Origin: a virus
Virus record (IMG/VR): IMGVR_UViG_3300047495_000062
Location: 1 to 59,213 of that record
Reading direction: 5' to 3' (one strand)
Length of the DNA: 59,213 nucleotides
Position 1 is the stretch's first letter. Each line of letters begins with the position of its first letter. The translations under genes and the position numbers were made by a program. The notes under the pieces were generated by a model that ran no database searches, was not told the DNA's origin, and saw nothing but the letters and a program-made list of their open reading frames with translations. Of this stretch, positions 8,527-17,850 are shown in pieces.

Positions 8527-8795
8527 ATAAGCCTTTTGAGGGTGACTTCGATAAGCTCATCGCAGACATCCTATCTATGGATTCTGGCCTCTGTGGAGGG
8601 GACTGGGATAGATTTGAAGAAGTTATGACCTTCCGCAGGATCAATGCTTTGCGGGAGGCTTGGAATAAACTTCCTCCTCTGACTCTAGTCTCCGCTTGGC
8701 GTTTCAAACTGGGTGATAATAGACCCACAGGTAAGTCCATGCCTAACATGATCGAGCTGTTAGAACGCTCTGGACAAAAGACTATAGGGGGTTGA
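8065..8795 (+). CDS. Tail assembly chaperone, -1 frameshift product (GT-like)
   Basis: The frame -1 relative to the zero-frame chaperone is open from 8412 to the TGA at 8793-8795. Slippage at CCCTTTG (8460-8466) joins the first 134 codons to an extension of about 109 residues, starting Ala-Ser-Asp-Gly-Gly. The extension has a disordered, charged linker followed by a helical domain (CGGDWDRFEEVMTFRRINAL, then REAWNKLPPL). The stand-alone ATG at 8577 lacks a clear RBS, which supports expression by frameshift. The tape measure gene begins two bases after this stop. The frameshift is a prediction from sequence; the family behaviour is well known in long-tailed phages. Confidence 0.8.
8460..8466 (+). 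promoter_or_regulatory. Programmed -1 frameshift slippery site C_CCT_TTG
   Basis: In the zero frame the codons are CCT (8461-8463) and TTG (8464-8466), preceded by C. Slipping back one base gives CCC and TTT, a full match to the X_XXY_YYZ rule. It lies inside the 115-base window (8412-8526) where both frames are open. Confidence 0.78.
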
Positions 8796-8796
8796 T

Positions 8797-11604
8797 TTGA
8801 GCGGCGGTACAGGCGGCGGAGCCACTATCAACCTTAATGCCAATACTGCTGGCTTAAGGACCCAACTTCAGGCTGCCTCAGCACAACTGGCAGCCTTAAG
8901 AGCTCAGCTTGCCCAACTTGCTGCTACACCTAGCAATACAGCTGCCTGGCAAGCCTCTGTAGCTGCCTTGACGACACAGGCTCGTCTAGCTTCTGCTAAT
9001 CTGGCGGCCTTGCGTGCTCAAATAGTTGCTAACAACGCCGCCATGACTGGCCTAGGTAATAATGCTGCTCTGACGGGTCGTAAGCTTTCCAGCCTTATCG
9101 ATGAGAGCGTTGCAGGTCGTTGGCGCCAATTTGATGGCACGATGGCTTCTATTGTTGCCCGCATCTTCGAAATGAATTCAGGCCTAGGAGCTGCTGCTGT
9201 AGCATTGGGTGCTACAGCAGGTGCGATTGCTTATCTGGGCTATCAATGGTATGAGGCGGATAAGGCCCAACGTACCTATGTTGGTGGTGCGGCTATTACA
9301 GGCCAATTGGGTTCCGGTACTTTAGGGCAGATGCAATCTATCATCTCCACCCTACATGGGCTAGGTCAATCTCAAGGAGATATCAGAGCCGTAGTAAATG
9401 CCTTTGCAGGCCTTCCTCCTGAGGCGGCGAAGTACTCTGTTCAGCTTGCCGAGATTGCGGCTGCCCAGGCTAAGGCTATGCCTTCAGGTGAGATATCTAA
9501 ATTCGCTACCTCTCTGGCCAAGGACTGGTCTGAGGGTGCTGAAGGTGCCCTACGTTGGGCTAATGCTATCCATACCTTGGATCCTACTCAACAAGCCGAG
9601 ATAGAAGCGCTGGCTAAGGGAGGACAAGCACAGGAAGCGATGAATCGCATCCTGCAGGATATCTCTCCCTGGGTTGGTCAGATCAATTCTATGACCAAGG
9701 CCCGTATAGCTGCTGACCAGCTTACCTCCTCCCGTCGAGCCCTTAGTGGTGGTCGTGTACCTCAAGGAGATTCTCCTTCCAGTCAGTTGCAGCCCGATCA
9801 AAATACTCCTCGCAGGTCTGCTGATGAGGATGAATATACCGCTGCCATTATGAAGGGTGATACGGCTCTTCAAGAGCGAAAGAATGCCCTTGCGGAGGTT
9901 ACAGAGGCTCAACTTGCCTTAAAATATGCTCAAGGTACGAATAACCCTCAATCCATTGCAGCTGCTCAGGATGGTGTTGTTGCTGCAGAACGTAAGCTAC
10001 AAGAGATCCATACGGCAAGTGAGACAGCCCAATACGAGGCCACACTCAACAGCCTTGAGAAACAACTTGCCGCAGAAAGGGACTTCCCAGATCAGGTTGC
10101 TGCCATCAGAGCTAAGATGGCAAAGGCTACTGATACCTATGACGGGCCAGATACTCGTGGCGCTAACCAGGCTGACCAAGAAGCTGTCCGTGCAGCCCAG
10201 GAAGCAGCCGATGCCAGACTGAGAATTAAGATCACCGAGCTTGACGGTGAGATGGCAGCCGTTGCCAATAACAAGGGAGCAGAGATAGGTTTTGAAGACC
10301 AGAAGCTTGCAGCCATTGCAGCTGCAGGTAAACAAGGCACTGAACAGTACGTTCAGGAAGAGGCAAGAAGAGCTCAACTGGTTCGGGAAGCATCGAACCA
10401 GGAGATGGAAACAACCATCAGGAATTACCGTGCCCAGATAGAGGCTGCCAAGGGTAAGGTTGATCAACAGATTGCCCTTGAGCAGAAACTCCAGGCAGTG
10501 GTATCCTCCTACTACGGAGCTAATAGTCCTGAGGCGGCTTCTGAAGCTCAGCACATGGTTCAGCTGCAGTTAGAACAGGCAGCCCAGGAAAGGGAGATTG
10601 CTACAGAGACAGCACGTTTCCAGGTTGAGACTGCTCGTGAAGCCTACAGGGAGATGATTGAGGCTGCTCGGGGAGCCTTAGAAGCAAATAAGGGCAAGAA
10701 GGCTTCTCTACTTGACCTGCTGGGTATCGATACTACAGCCTCTGACCAAATCAAGTTGGACCTTGCTCAGCTGGCAAATGAATTCACTGCCACGGCTAAT
10801 GCTATCAAAGAGAACATGCGTACGGCTACTAATCCTGCTCAGACTACTGCTGACCTTGATCAGCTCAAACTAGCATGGCAAAAGTATAATGACCAGGTTA
10901 CGGACCTGAATCGTAAGGCTGCTCAGGATATCAGAAGCCAATGGCAGGCTACCTTCAACGGTATTAACTCTTCCTTGAATTCATCCGTGGCAGGTATGAT
11001 TACGGGACAGAAGACAGGCCTGCAAGCTTTACAAAGTGTATTCACTTCTGTCATCAATGCTATTGTTGGTGCTGTCTTGAAGATCCCAGAAGCCTGGTTG
11101 GAGCAATCCATAGAGTCCCTCTTCATCACCCGGAGCAGCGATGCTACTAAGCTTGCCTCCTCTACCTTGATCAGTACCCAACAGATTGCCCAGAATGCTG
11201 CCATAGCTGCTGCTGCCGCCTATGCAGCTACTGCAGGTATTCCCATTGTAGGACCTGAATTGGCTCCAGGAGCCGCTGCCACAGCTTATGCAGGTGCTCT
11301 ATCTTATGAAGGTCTGGCATCGTATGATGTAGGTACTATGAACGTGCCTTCTGACCAAATAGCCCAAATCCATCAAGGTGAGATGATCATTCCGGAGACC
11401 TTTGCAAGCGGCATCCGTAGTATGATGGGTGGGAGTGGCGGAGGCAACTCTTCCAGTTCAGATAATAGGGCCTTCCATTATTCTCCTACCTACCATGGCA
11501 GCGGCAATACAAAGCAAATGGCTGATAGATCAAAGGCTGACATGTATCGTACATTCATGAGTTGGGGTGCTAATGGCGCTACTAGACTTCCAGGAAGGGG
11601 GTAG
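8797..11604 (+). CDS. Tail tape measure protein
   Basis: 935 residues, starting at TTG (8797) with an aggggg site 6 bases upstream. It begins with a Gly-rich segment, then Ala/Leu/Gln coiled-coil repeats (ALRAQLAQLAA and similar). A hydrophobic segment lies near residues 128-152 (GAAAVALGATAGAIAYLG), followed by long Lys/Glu/Gln-rich helices. Near the C-terminus there is an Ala-rich hydrophobic region and the Gln-Ile-His-Gln-Gly-Glu-Met-Ile-Ile-Pro-Glu motif common at tape measure ends. Its length sets tail length, suggesting a tail in the range of about 130-150 nm by the usual rule of 1.5 Å per residue. It is the longest gene of the tail block. Confidence 0.93.
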   Translation: MSGGTGGGATINLNANTAGLRTQLQAASAQLAALRAQLAQLAATPSNTAAWQASVAALTTQARLASANLAALRAQIVANNAAMTGLGNNAALTGRKLSSLIDESVAGRWRQFDGTMASIVARIFEMNSGLGAAAVALGATAGAIAYLGYQWYEADKAQRTYVGGAAITGQLGSGTLGQMQSIISTLHGLGQSQGDIRAVVNAFAGLPPEAAKYSVQLAEIAAAQAKAMPSGEISKFATSLAKDWSEGAEGALRWANAIHTLDPTQQAEIEALAKGGQAQEAMNRILQDISPWVGQINSMTKARIAADQLTSSRRALSGGRVPQGDSPSSQLQPDQNTPRRSADEDEYTAAIMKGDTALQERKNALAEVTEAQLALKYAQGTNNPQSIAAAQDGVVAAERKLQEIHTASETAQYEATLNSLEKQLAAERDFPDQVAAIRAKMAKATDTYDGPDTRGANQADQEAVRAAQEAADARLRIKITELDGEMAAVANNKGAEIGFEDQKLAAIAAAGKQGTEQYVQEEARRAQLVREASNQEMETTIRNYRAQIEAAKGKVDQQIALEQKLQAVVSSYYGANSPEAASEAQHMVQLQLEQAAQEREIATETARFQVETAREAYREMIEAARGALEANKGKKASLLDLLGIDTTASDQIKLDLAQLANEFTATANAIKENMRTATNPAQTTADLDQLKLAWQKYNDQVTDLNRKAAQDIRSQWQATFNGINSSLNSSVAGMITGQKTGLQALQSVFTSVINAIVGAVLKIPEAWLEQSIESLFITRSSDATKLASSTLISTQQIAQNAAIAAAAAYAATAGIPIVGPELAPGAAATAYAGALSYEGLASYDVGTMNVPSDQIAQIHQGEMIIPETFASGIRSMMGGSGGGNSSSSDNRAFHYSPTYHGSGNTKQMADRSKADMYRTFMSWGANGATRLPGRG

Positions 11605-11613
11605 GAATAACTC

Positions 11614-12249
11614 ATGGCCCTAGTTTATCCAGTCCTTGCAGGACAGTCACTGCCTGTTGTCAAGAGACCTATTTGGAGTTCTGTTCGGGCTACGGCTGCC
11701 TCTGGCAAAGAGTACTCACATACCTACTGGACCAATCCTACCTGGGAGTGGGATATTCCTTATGAGTACCTTCCAGACGCCCAGATGAACGGTACTACCT
11801 ACAGTGACTTGAAAACCCTCATAGGCTTCTTCAATGCCGTTCAGGGTGACTATGGACGCTTCTGCTTTCAGGATCCCGACGACTACCAGATCAATCAATT
11901 CCCCCTAGGAGTTACTGATGGCACTACCACCAGCTATGTCATCCAGAGACCCTATGGGGTATCTCCAAACTATGCCTATGAACCTGTAGGCATCGTCAAC
12001 ACAGGTTCTCCTGTAAACGTCTACCTAGGCACTACGTTACAGACCAGCGGTTACACGATTAATACCAGTATAGCCTGCAATCAGCTGGTGACCTTCTCTA
12101 CAGCACCTACAGCAGGCGTCAACGTAAAGATAAGCTGCAACTTCTACTACTGGTGCCGGTTCAAGGATCCCACGTACGACTTTGAGAAGTTTGCCAACCT
12201 GTTCTGGGATACGAAGAAGGTCACCATCCATTCACTGAAGAGCCCGTAA
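11614..12249 (+). CDS. DUF2460 family distal tail protein (GTA ORF12-like)
   Basis: 211 residues. It follows the family pattern closely: ALVYPVLAGQSLPVVKRPIW near the start, EWDIPYEYL, LIGFFNAVQGDYGRFCFQDPDDY in the middle, and FYYWCRFKDPTYDFEKF near the end. In gene transfer agents the homologue forms the distal tail ring at the end of the tube. The start has a strong gaagggggtagga site and the gene lies directly after the tape measure. High confidence in family; role by analogy. Confidence 0.88.
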   Translation: MALVYPVLAGQSLPVVKRPIWSSVRATAASGKEYSHTYWTNPTWEWDIPYEYLPDAQMNGTTYSDLKTLIGFFNAVQGDYGRFCFQDPDDYQINQFPLGVTDGTTTSYVIQRPYGVSPNYAYEPVGIVNTGSPVNVYLGTTLQTSGYTINTSIACNQLVTFSTAPTAGVNVKISCNFYYWCRFKDPTYDFEKFANLFWDTKKVTIHSLKSP

Positions 12250-12254
12250 CAGCT

Positions 12255-13148
12255 ATGCCCCGTACAATCGATGCTGGTCTGAAGAATTTCCTAGTAAGCG
12301 GCCAGCCCTATTTCAAGGCAGGTCTCTATACTATAGCCCTGGCCAACGGTACAACCTACTACTGGAATGATTCTGATACCGACATCGTCTCTTCCGGTAT
12401 CACGTATTCTTCGACTGGTCCAGCTCTCAATCGCAGTTCATGGGAGGTTAAGAATACAGTTGACATCCCAGAGATGACCTTGGATCTATTCACCAGTGGC
12501 TCTGATATGCCTGACGGATCGAACATCCTAAACAGCATCCACAACGGCCTCTTCGCAGGCGGTTACATATCCTACTCCATCTTCTATAGGTCCTTAAGCG
12601 GGACTGCCTACCCTCCTCTATCTATCTTCAACGGTAACGTTGCCAAGATCACCATAGGCAATACGGTAAGCATTACCGTTAAAGGCCTTGACCATCAGTT
12701 TGCCCAATACATACCCAAGAACATCTACTCCAACCGATGCCTATGGTCTCTGTATGGGGCCGGTTGTGCCCCCAATCCAGGTGCTACGAATGGAGGCCCT
12801 TCACGTGCAGCACATACTTTTTCTAACACGGTAGGCGCAAGTCCCAACTCCATATACATCGCATTTGGCTCTTCAATGTCGGCAGACAGCCCATTGCAGT
12901 TCAATTTGGGTACTATCACGTTTACTAGTGGTGTTGCCAATGGCAATACACGTACCATCATCTCTGCAAGCACCTCAGCTGTAGAGCTATCCTACCCGCT
13001 ATATGAGGTCCCGGCCGTTGGAGATACCTATACGGTTACTCACGGCTGCGACCATTCCAAGAATGCCAACGGTTGTACCTTCTTCGGGAACAAGATCAAT
13101 TTCCGAGGCTTCCCATATATTCCGCCTGTATCGTCAGGACTTGTCTGA
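12255..13148 (+). CDS. DUF2163 family tail hub protein (GTA ORF13-like)
   Basis: 297 residues with the DUF2163 / phage BR0599 pattern. An N-terminal segment gives GLYTIALANGTTYYWNDSD. A middle Lys-Asn-Ile-Tyr-Ser-Asn-Arg-Cys-Leu-Trp-Ser-Leu-Tyr-Gly-Ala-Gly-Cys motif sits at about residues 156-172. The C-terminal CDHSKNANGCTFFGNKINFRG provides paired cysteines. In the GTA the homologue is part of the baseplate hub and coordinates an iron-sulfur cluster through such cysteines. It is separated by five bases from the DUF2460 gene and overlaps the peptidase gene by one base. Confidence 0.87.
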   Translation: MPRTIDAGLKNFLVSGQPYFKAGLYTIALANGTTYYWNDSDTDIVSSGITYSSTGPALNRSSWEVKNTVDIPEMTLDLFTSGSDMPDGSNILNSIHNGLFAGGYISYSIFYRSLSGTAYPPLSIFNGNVAKITIGNTVSITVKGLDHQFAQYIPKNIYSNRCLWSLYGAGCAPNPGATNGGPSRAAHTFSNTVGASPNSIYIAFGSSMSADSPLQFNLGTITFTSGVANGNTRTIISASTSAVELSYPLYEVPAVGDTYTVTHGCDHSKNANGCTFFGNKINFRGFPYIPPVSSGLV

Positions 13149-13717
13149 TGCCAATCAAACACCTCACTAATCAGCAGAACCTCAATGCGGTGCCTAAACC
13201 AGTACCTCCGAAGCCGGTTCCCATAGAGCTGCCTATTGTACCTGACCATGAGGCAGCACAGAGGCAAGCTGTCATCACTGAGGCCCTAACATGGCTAGGT
13301 ACTCCTTACAGGCAACTAGGCTACAGCAAAGGGCCTAAGGGGAGTGTTGACTGCTCAATGCTCCTTGTAGCTGCCTGGGTAGGTGGTGGTGTATTGCAGC
13401 CTTTCGATCCGCGTCCTTATCCTCCTACCTGGTTCATGCATCAGAGTGAGGAACGTTATCTTGCTTGGATGGAATCCTTGGCTGTCGAAGTCCCAGAGAA
13501 AGATGCCAAGCCAGGTGACATAGTCCTATTTAAGGTCGGGCACTGTTTCGGCCATTCGGGGATACTCGTCGCCTCTGATGAGTTTGTACATGCCTATGCC
13601 AAGGAGAAGTATACAACCAAGTCCTTCCTGACGGACACTTTAATTGGTTGGCGTACTCGTAAATTCTTTGACGTCTGGGCCAAGCTCCGACTTCTCTACC
13701 CTGCAAAGGTTGCCTGA
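13148..13717 (+). CDS. NlpC/P60-type tail tip peptidase (GTA ORF14-like)
   Basis: 189 residues from the ATG at 13148, which overlaps the stop of the hub gene (TGATG). Candidate catalytic Cys lies in GSVDCSML and candidate His in CFGHSGIL, the order expected for NlpC/P60 cysteine peptidases. The N-terminal 45 residues are Pro-rich and probably a flexible lead. In the GTA and related phages this protein sits in the tail tip and opens the cell wall during DNA entry. Sequence match and position agree. Confidence 0.87.
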   Translation: MPIKHLTNQQNLNAVPKPVPPKPVPIELPIVPDHEAAQRQAVITEALTWLGTPYRQLGYSKGPKGSVDCSMLLVAAWVGGGVLQPFDPRPYPPTWFMHQSEERYLAWMESLAVEVPEKDAKPGDIVLFKVGHCFGHSGILVASDEFVHAYAKEKYTTKSFLTDTLIGWRTRKFFDVWAKLRLLYPAKVA

Positions 13718-13718
13718 C

Positions 13719-16355
13719 ATGGGTTTGTTTGGATCGCCCAAGAACGTAAACGCTACTACCTACTACAGTCTGAATATCCAGACCTCTTTGCAGGGTATTG
13801 GTATTCCTGTTGTCATGGGTGCTAACCGTATCGGCTGCAACCTGATATGGTACAATGACTTCTCTAGACAGTCTGCCTCCGGCAAAGGAAGCGGTAAGGG
13901 AGGCAAGAGTGGAGACTATACCTATAGTGCCTCTATCATCTTTGCCATCTGTGAAGGGCCTATTGCTCCCATTACTACTTGCTGGTCTGAAGGCAACCCT
14001 ATAACGCTTGACCAGCTAGGACTTACGTTCTTCAGTGGGACTGAAAGCCAAGCACCTTGGAGTTATGTCGTATCCAACCACCCTACTCAGGCTATGGGGT
14101 ATACGCATACTGCCTACGTTTGTGCCGCGAACTACGCTTTAGGCTCTAGCGCTCAACCACCCAACATAGAGATAGAGGCTCGAGGATTCTTCTTCCAAGA
14201 TACAGTCACCATGAACTCCAACGGTAGTGAGGACGTTAATATTGCTCAGGCTGCTATGGCCCTACTTGTAAATGACTACTGGGGTCTGGGACTTCCTACA
14301 GCCTTGGCAGGTAATAATGCTGCCATGATATCCTACTGTAGAGCCCAAAGTCTTTGGATCTCCCCTGTTCTGAAAGATGGAGAGCAGGTCACCTCCATCA
14401 TGCAGCGGTGGGCTCAACTAGCTAACAGTTGGATCTTCTGGGATGGTACACAGATGCAATGGGTGCCCCTAGGGACCTCTACTATCACTGGCAACGGCAC
14501 TACCTATACACCTAACCGTTCGGTGCAATATAACCTGACGCTTGATGACTTCCTGGTTGACGAGAAGGATGAGACTGCTGTCGCCATAACGGTGGATATC
14601 CTTGACCCTGCTGATGGCTACAACCAGATGCAGTTGGACATCAATGATAGAGGCAATGCCTATAACAATACGCCCATAGTATGGTTTGACCAGTACCTAC
14701 AGGATCTATACGGCAACTTGCCTGCTCAGACTATCTCAGCCTCTGAGGTATGTTCGATACCCATTGCCAACACCATGGTAGCCCTCATCGGCAAGAGGAA
14801 TGCCTACATCAGGAACAACTACACATTTAAGCTGTCAGAACGCTTTGCGTGGCTGATCCCGGGTGACGTCGTTACCCTGACTGAACCGCGTCTAGGATTC
14901 AACCAGCTGCCGGTGGCCATCACTGACGTCAGTGGTGATAATAAGGACGTCATCACGTTCAAGGCAGAAGAATTCCCCTACGGAGCTAATGCTGCAGAAG
15001 CTTACTCAGGCTCTCCAGGCAATGAGTCGGATGGTACTCCTAACCAGTATGTCGCTCCTGGGAGTGTCAATACTCCAGCCTTCTATGAGCCTTTAGCCTC
15101 TGTTACAGGTGGAAATGCTACCATTGACATTGCCCTTAGTGGAGGGGAATGGTGGGGAGGCTGCGGCGTCTTTATCAGCTTTGACGACGTAAATTACAGC
15201 CAGATCGGGACTTGTGCTACTGGAAGTATCCAAGGTACTCTGACCGCTACTCTGCCAATCTCCTCTTCCTTTGACACAACCACCTTACAGGTTGATACCT
15301 CTGAAAGCTATAGTACCCCTAGTGCAGGTGTAACGGATGCTGATTCAATTGCAGCCCGTACTTTGGTTGTAGTTGACGCTGAGCTGCTTGCCTACGGTAC
15401 TAGTACTCCTGGTACTGCAACGTACGACACTACTTTAGGTTACCTCAACAGGGGTCTATACAATTCAGGTATTTCATCCCACTCATCTGGGGCAAGTTTT
15501 TCTGTGCTCGATCCTACCAGGTTATTCTCTTACAACCTGCCTCAATCATATACCGCTAGCACCATATATTTCAAGTTTCCTTCCGTCAATGTCTTCGGCC
15601 TAGCTGCTCAGGATTTAAGTGAATGTACTACTTACACCTACACTGTCACAGGTTCGGCTTATACAGTTGACCCTCCGACAGGCGTAACTCTAACGGTTAT
15701 TGATGGTATAGTGGCATCGGTAAATTGGACTCCAACTACGGATCCAAGATGCTCTAAGCAACAGATTGAGATGTCTTACGACGGGCAATACTCTTGGTCA
15801 GGTACCTTAGACTTAAGTGTAGACGAGGATGAATACACCCCCTCAATTCCTGGATCAGGTCAGAGCCCTTTTGCCAGAGTACGCAGTTGCAATATCTACA
15901 ACAACAATTCGACCTGGGTATATTCTACCCCTGTCTATGGACCCGGTGCCCCTGCAACATCCATAACCACACTTCCTACCCCCTCTGTGCATGCTGTAAT
16001 CTCGGTTGATCCTCCTACCTATCTTGATAACAGCATTACACAGCTAGTTCTGTACAAGGGGTCTGGTTCAGGGACTATAACTTCTTTTACGCCTTATACA
16101 AATGCTGCCCCTCCTTCTTACTCAGATCCTTCTTTTAGTGCTTTTACTACGCTTACAGTTGCTACTGGCGGAGGTGCAGGTACTATAAATCCTCCTTCAG
16201 GACCTTCAGGAACCTATGCAACTATTTCAGACTCTGCAATCTTTACGAGGGGTGCTGTAGGGTCTGTAGGCAACTTCGACTACTACTACTGGGAGGCTAT
16301 CAATGCTGTAGGAAGTTCCGTAGGACCTATGTCTGGTCCCATCTCGAAAGCATAA
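13719..16355 (+). CDS. Large tail tip / host-recognition protein
   Basis: 878 residues from the ATG at 13719, one base after the peptidase stop. The first ~420 residues form the putative phage tail domain: LQGIGIPVVMGANRIGCNLIWY near the start, a Gly/Ser/Lys-rich loop, then IIFAICEGPIAPITTCWSEG. It takes the place of the GTA megatron but is shorter. From about residue 440 on the protein is Thr/Ser/Gly/Pro-rich with repeating fibronectin-type III-like pieces (for example VDPPTGVTLTVIDGIVASVNWTP), suited to receptor binding. Host recognition is inferred from position and these domains. Confidence 0.85.
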   Translation: MGLFGSPKNVNATTYYSLNIQTSLQGIGIPVVMGANRIGCNLIWYNDFSRQSASGKGSGKGGKSGDYTYSASIIFAICEGPIAPITTCWSEGNPITLDQLGLTFFSGTESQAPWSYVVSNHPTQAMGYTHTAYVCAANYALGSSAQPPNIEIEARGFFFQDTVTMNSNGSEDVNIAQAAMALLVNDYWGLGLPTALAGNNAAMISYCRAQSLWISPVLKDGEQVTSIMQRWAQLANSWIFWDGTQMQWVPLGTSTITGNGTTYTPNRSVQYNLTLDDFLVDEKDETAVAITVDILDPADGYNQMQLDINDRGNAYNNTPIVWFDQYLQDLYGNLPAQTISASEVCSIPIANTMVALIGKRNAYIRNNYTFKLSERFAWLIPGDVVTLTEPRLGFNQLPVAITDVSGDNKDVITFKAEEFPYGANAAEAYSGSPGNESDGTPNQYVAPGSVNTPAFYEPLASVTGGNATIDIALSGGEWWGGCGVFISFDDVNYSQIGTCATGSIQGTLTATLPISSSFDTTTLQVDTSESYSTPSAGVTDADSIAARTLVVVDAELLAYGTSTPGTATYDTTLGYLNRGLYNSGISSHSSGASFSVLDPTRLFSYNLPQSYTASTIYFKFPSVNVFGLAAQDLSECTTYTYTVTGSAYTVDPPTGVTLTVIDGIVASVNWTPTTDPRCSKQQIEMSYDGQYSWSGTLDLSVDEDEYTPSIPGSGQSPFARVRSCNIYNNNSTWVYSTPVYGPGAPATSITTLPTPSVHAVISVDPPTYLDNSITQLVLYKGSGSGTITSFTPYTNAAPPSYSDPSFSAFTTLTVATGGGAGTINPPSGPSGTYATISDSAIFTRGAVGSVGNFDYYYWEAINAVGSSVGPMSGPISKA

Positions 16356-16422
16356 CACTACAACCAACCAACCACAACACAACACAACACAACCACAACC
16401 ACAACCACAGGAATGCTTCATC
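16356..16422 (+). promoter_or_regulatory. A/C-rich repetitive 5' leader
   Basis: The 67-base gap is almost entirely A and C: ccaacca, acaacaca and caaccac repeats, followed by caggaa 9 bases before the ATG. It cannot fold, leaving the RBS fully exposed, and looks like a translation-enhancing leader. Confidence 0.5.
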
Positions 16423-17229
16423 ATGGCTTGGAAATATGTCATCGCTACCGGTGCAATGTACCTGGACGGTATTTTGGCCGGCCACGCCTACTCAGGGCAC
16501 ATGCAGAGCGTGAATAATGCCTCACAACAAAACGCAGAAGATACAGGTCCCATTCCTGTAGGCCGTTACAGGATCGGTCGCCCCTACAATCACCCGACAC
16601 GCGGACCCCTGACCATGAATCTGCACCCAGCAGTTTCAAATGTCATCCAGAAGGGTGACTTCATGATTCACGGCGACACGCAATCCAACATGGAACGTGG
16701 TGCCCGTGAAGCCTCTGCAAGGGCAATCGTGATGACGGAAGTCGGCCGCAAAGATGTTGCGGAGTACGTCGAGGAAGGCGATGACATACTCTATGTCGTC
16801 GCAGACCTTAGCCATTCCACAAGGGAGATGGATGATCCTTTGCCAGGTACTCAACTGCATTCAGAGTTTGGCAACAGGGACGCTCCGACCTTCGAAGAAG
16901 GCAATGCAACCAATTCTGTTCCTGAACCGGGCGTAATCGACTCTTCGGATGAGCATGCTCCGGAAGACATCCACGGCAATCCCGATGTCAGCATCAAGAA
17001 CCCTGATGGCTCGCTGAAGACGCCTGAAGAAGGTGCAGGTATCAAGACCGACGGCCCTTCAGGCACCACCCAAGATACAGGTGGTGGCGACACCCAGAAC
17101 AAGAAGAATCCTGACGGCAGCCCTGCAGAGATCGATTTGAGCAAGGTCCCAGAGACCGAAACTGCTGGGCAGAAGAAGGAGAATGATCTGACAGCCCAGG
17201 AAGAATCCAAGGACAAACCCTCGGAGTAA
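16423..17229 (+). CDS. DUF2778/Tlde1-like L,D-transpeptidase fold, catalytic Cys missing
   Basis: 268 residues. Residues 1-125 match the DUF2778 (Tlde1 effector) pattern: HAYSGHMQSVNNASQQN, GPIPVGRYRIGRP and FMIHGD (His83). Family members act on peptidoglycan and keep an Ala-Ser-x-Gly-Cys-Ile sequence. Here the matching stretch is ASARAIVM, so Gly and the catalytic Cys are replaced by Arg100 and Ala101. Residues ~130-268 are acidic, Pro/Gly/Asp-rich and look disordered. It is the last + strand gene before a convergent hairpin. A binding or structural role at the tail tip is more likely than enzyme activity. Confidence 0.75.
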   Translation: MAWKYVIATGAMYLDGILAGHAYSGHMQSVNNASQQNAEDTGPIPVGRYRIGRPYNHPTRGPLTMNLHPAVSNVIQKGDFMIHGDTQSNMERGAREASARAIVMTEVGRKDVAEYVEEGDDILYVVADLSHSTREMDDPLPGTQLHSEFGNRDAPTFEEGNATNSVPEPGVIDSSDEHAPEDIHGNPDVSIKNPDGSLKTPEEGAGIKTDGPSGTTQDTGGGDTQNKKNPDGSPAEIDLSKVPETETAGQKKENDLTAQEESKDKPSE

Positions 17230-17236
17230 AGGAACC

Positions 17237-17290
17237 TACGCTTCGCGGAATACTTACTGTTTCTTCTTCCGCGAAGTGCCTAGGCAGGTT
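17237..17290. terminator. Hairpin between converging gene blocks
   Basis: Arms cttcgcggaa (17241-17250) and ttccgcgaag (17267-17276) are perfect 10-bp complements. The spacer contains tgtttcttc, the core of a repeat seen in other gaps. It lies between the last + gene and the first - gene, where a two-way terminator is expected; no T-run is present. Confidence 0.6.
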
Positions 17291-17325
17291 CTCGTATTTT
17301 CAGTTCAAGAGTAGGCAGTTACACC

Positions 17326-17778
17326 TTAGAAAGCCTTACCGCCCTCTGCCTCTCGAGCCTCTGGCTTATGATCTGGGCGCACCAGGTTATAAGCCAGTTT
17401 GGCTTCGATAGCCTGCGCTAGGCGAAGTTGCATTGCCCCGGCAGTATCGCAGATGCGAATGATGGTATCTGCGAACTCTTCCTCCACCATGGTGAAGCCT
17501 TCGATATGGTCGGACATCAGGTTCTTCCTGAAACCTTCCATTGCCTCGCTGAGCTCTGAATGAGCCAAGGCAATCCGCTCACCGAAGTTGAGTTCTTTTG
17601 CCGTGCCATCTTTACCATGCCACCACTCCATCGCGACAGCTTGTAGATGGCATACATTCTGAAGGTGCTCAATACCGTCGAAGGCTTTGCATTGGTCAGC
17701 CTTGAAGGATATTGTCTCCATATAGACCTGTGCATCGTGGGGATGGATGTCAGTCTTAATCGTAGTTTGCTTGCCCAT
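17326..17778 (-). CDS. MazG-like nucleotide pyrophosphohydrolase
   Basis: 150 residues, preceded by a perfect caggaggccc site. The all-alpha NTP pyrophosphatase pattern is visible: GERIALAHSELSEAMEGFRK, giving Glu-x-x-Glu, and MVEEEFADTIIRICD, giving a second acidic group (Glu-x-x-Asp) for magnesium. Such enzymes turn (d)NTPs into monophosphates. In phages they trim the nucleotide pool or counter ppGpp. It is the most distal gene of the leftward block, next to the polymerase and modification genes. Confidence 0.85.
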   Translation of the reverse strand: MGKQTTIKTDIHPHDAQVYMETISFKADQCKAFDGIEHLQNVCHLQAVAMEWWHGKDGTAKELNFGERIALAHSELSEAMEGFRKNLMSDHIEGFTMVEEEFADTIIRICDTAGAMQLRLAQAIEAKLAYNLVRPDHKPEAREAEGGKAF

Positions 17779-17850
17779 TGGGGCCTCCTGTGTTTGCGGA
17801 AGGAAAGTCGCATCTCAAGGGATTGGATTGGGGGGTTGTTCCGCTGGGGT

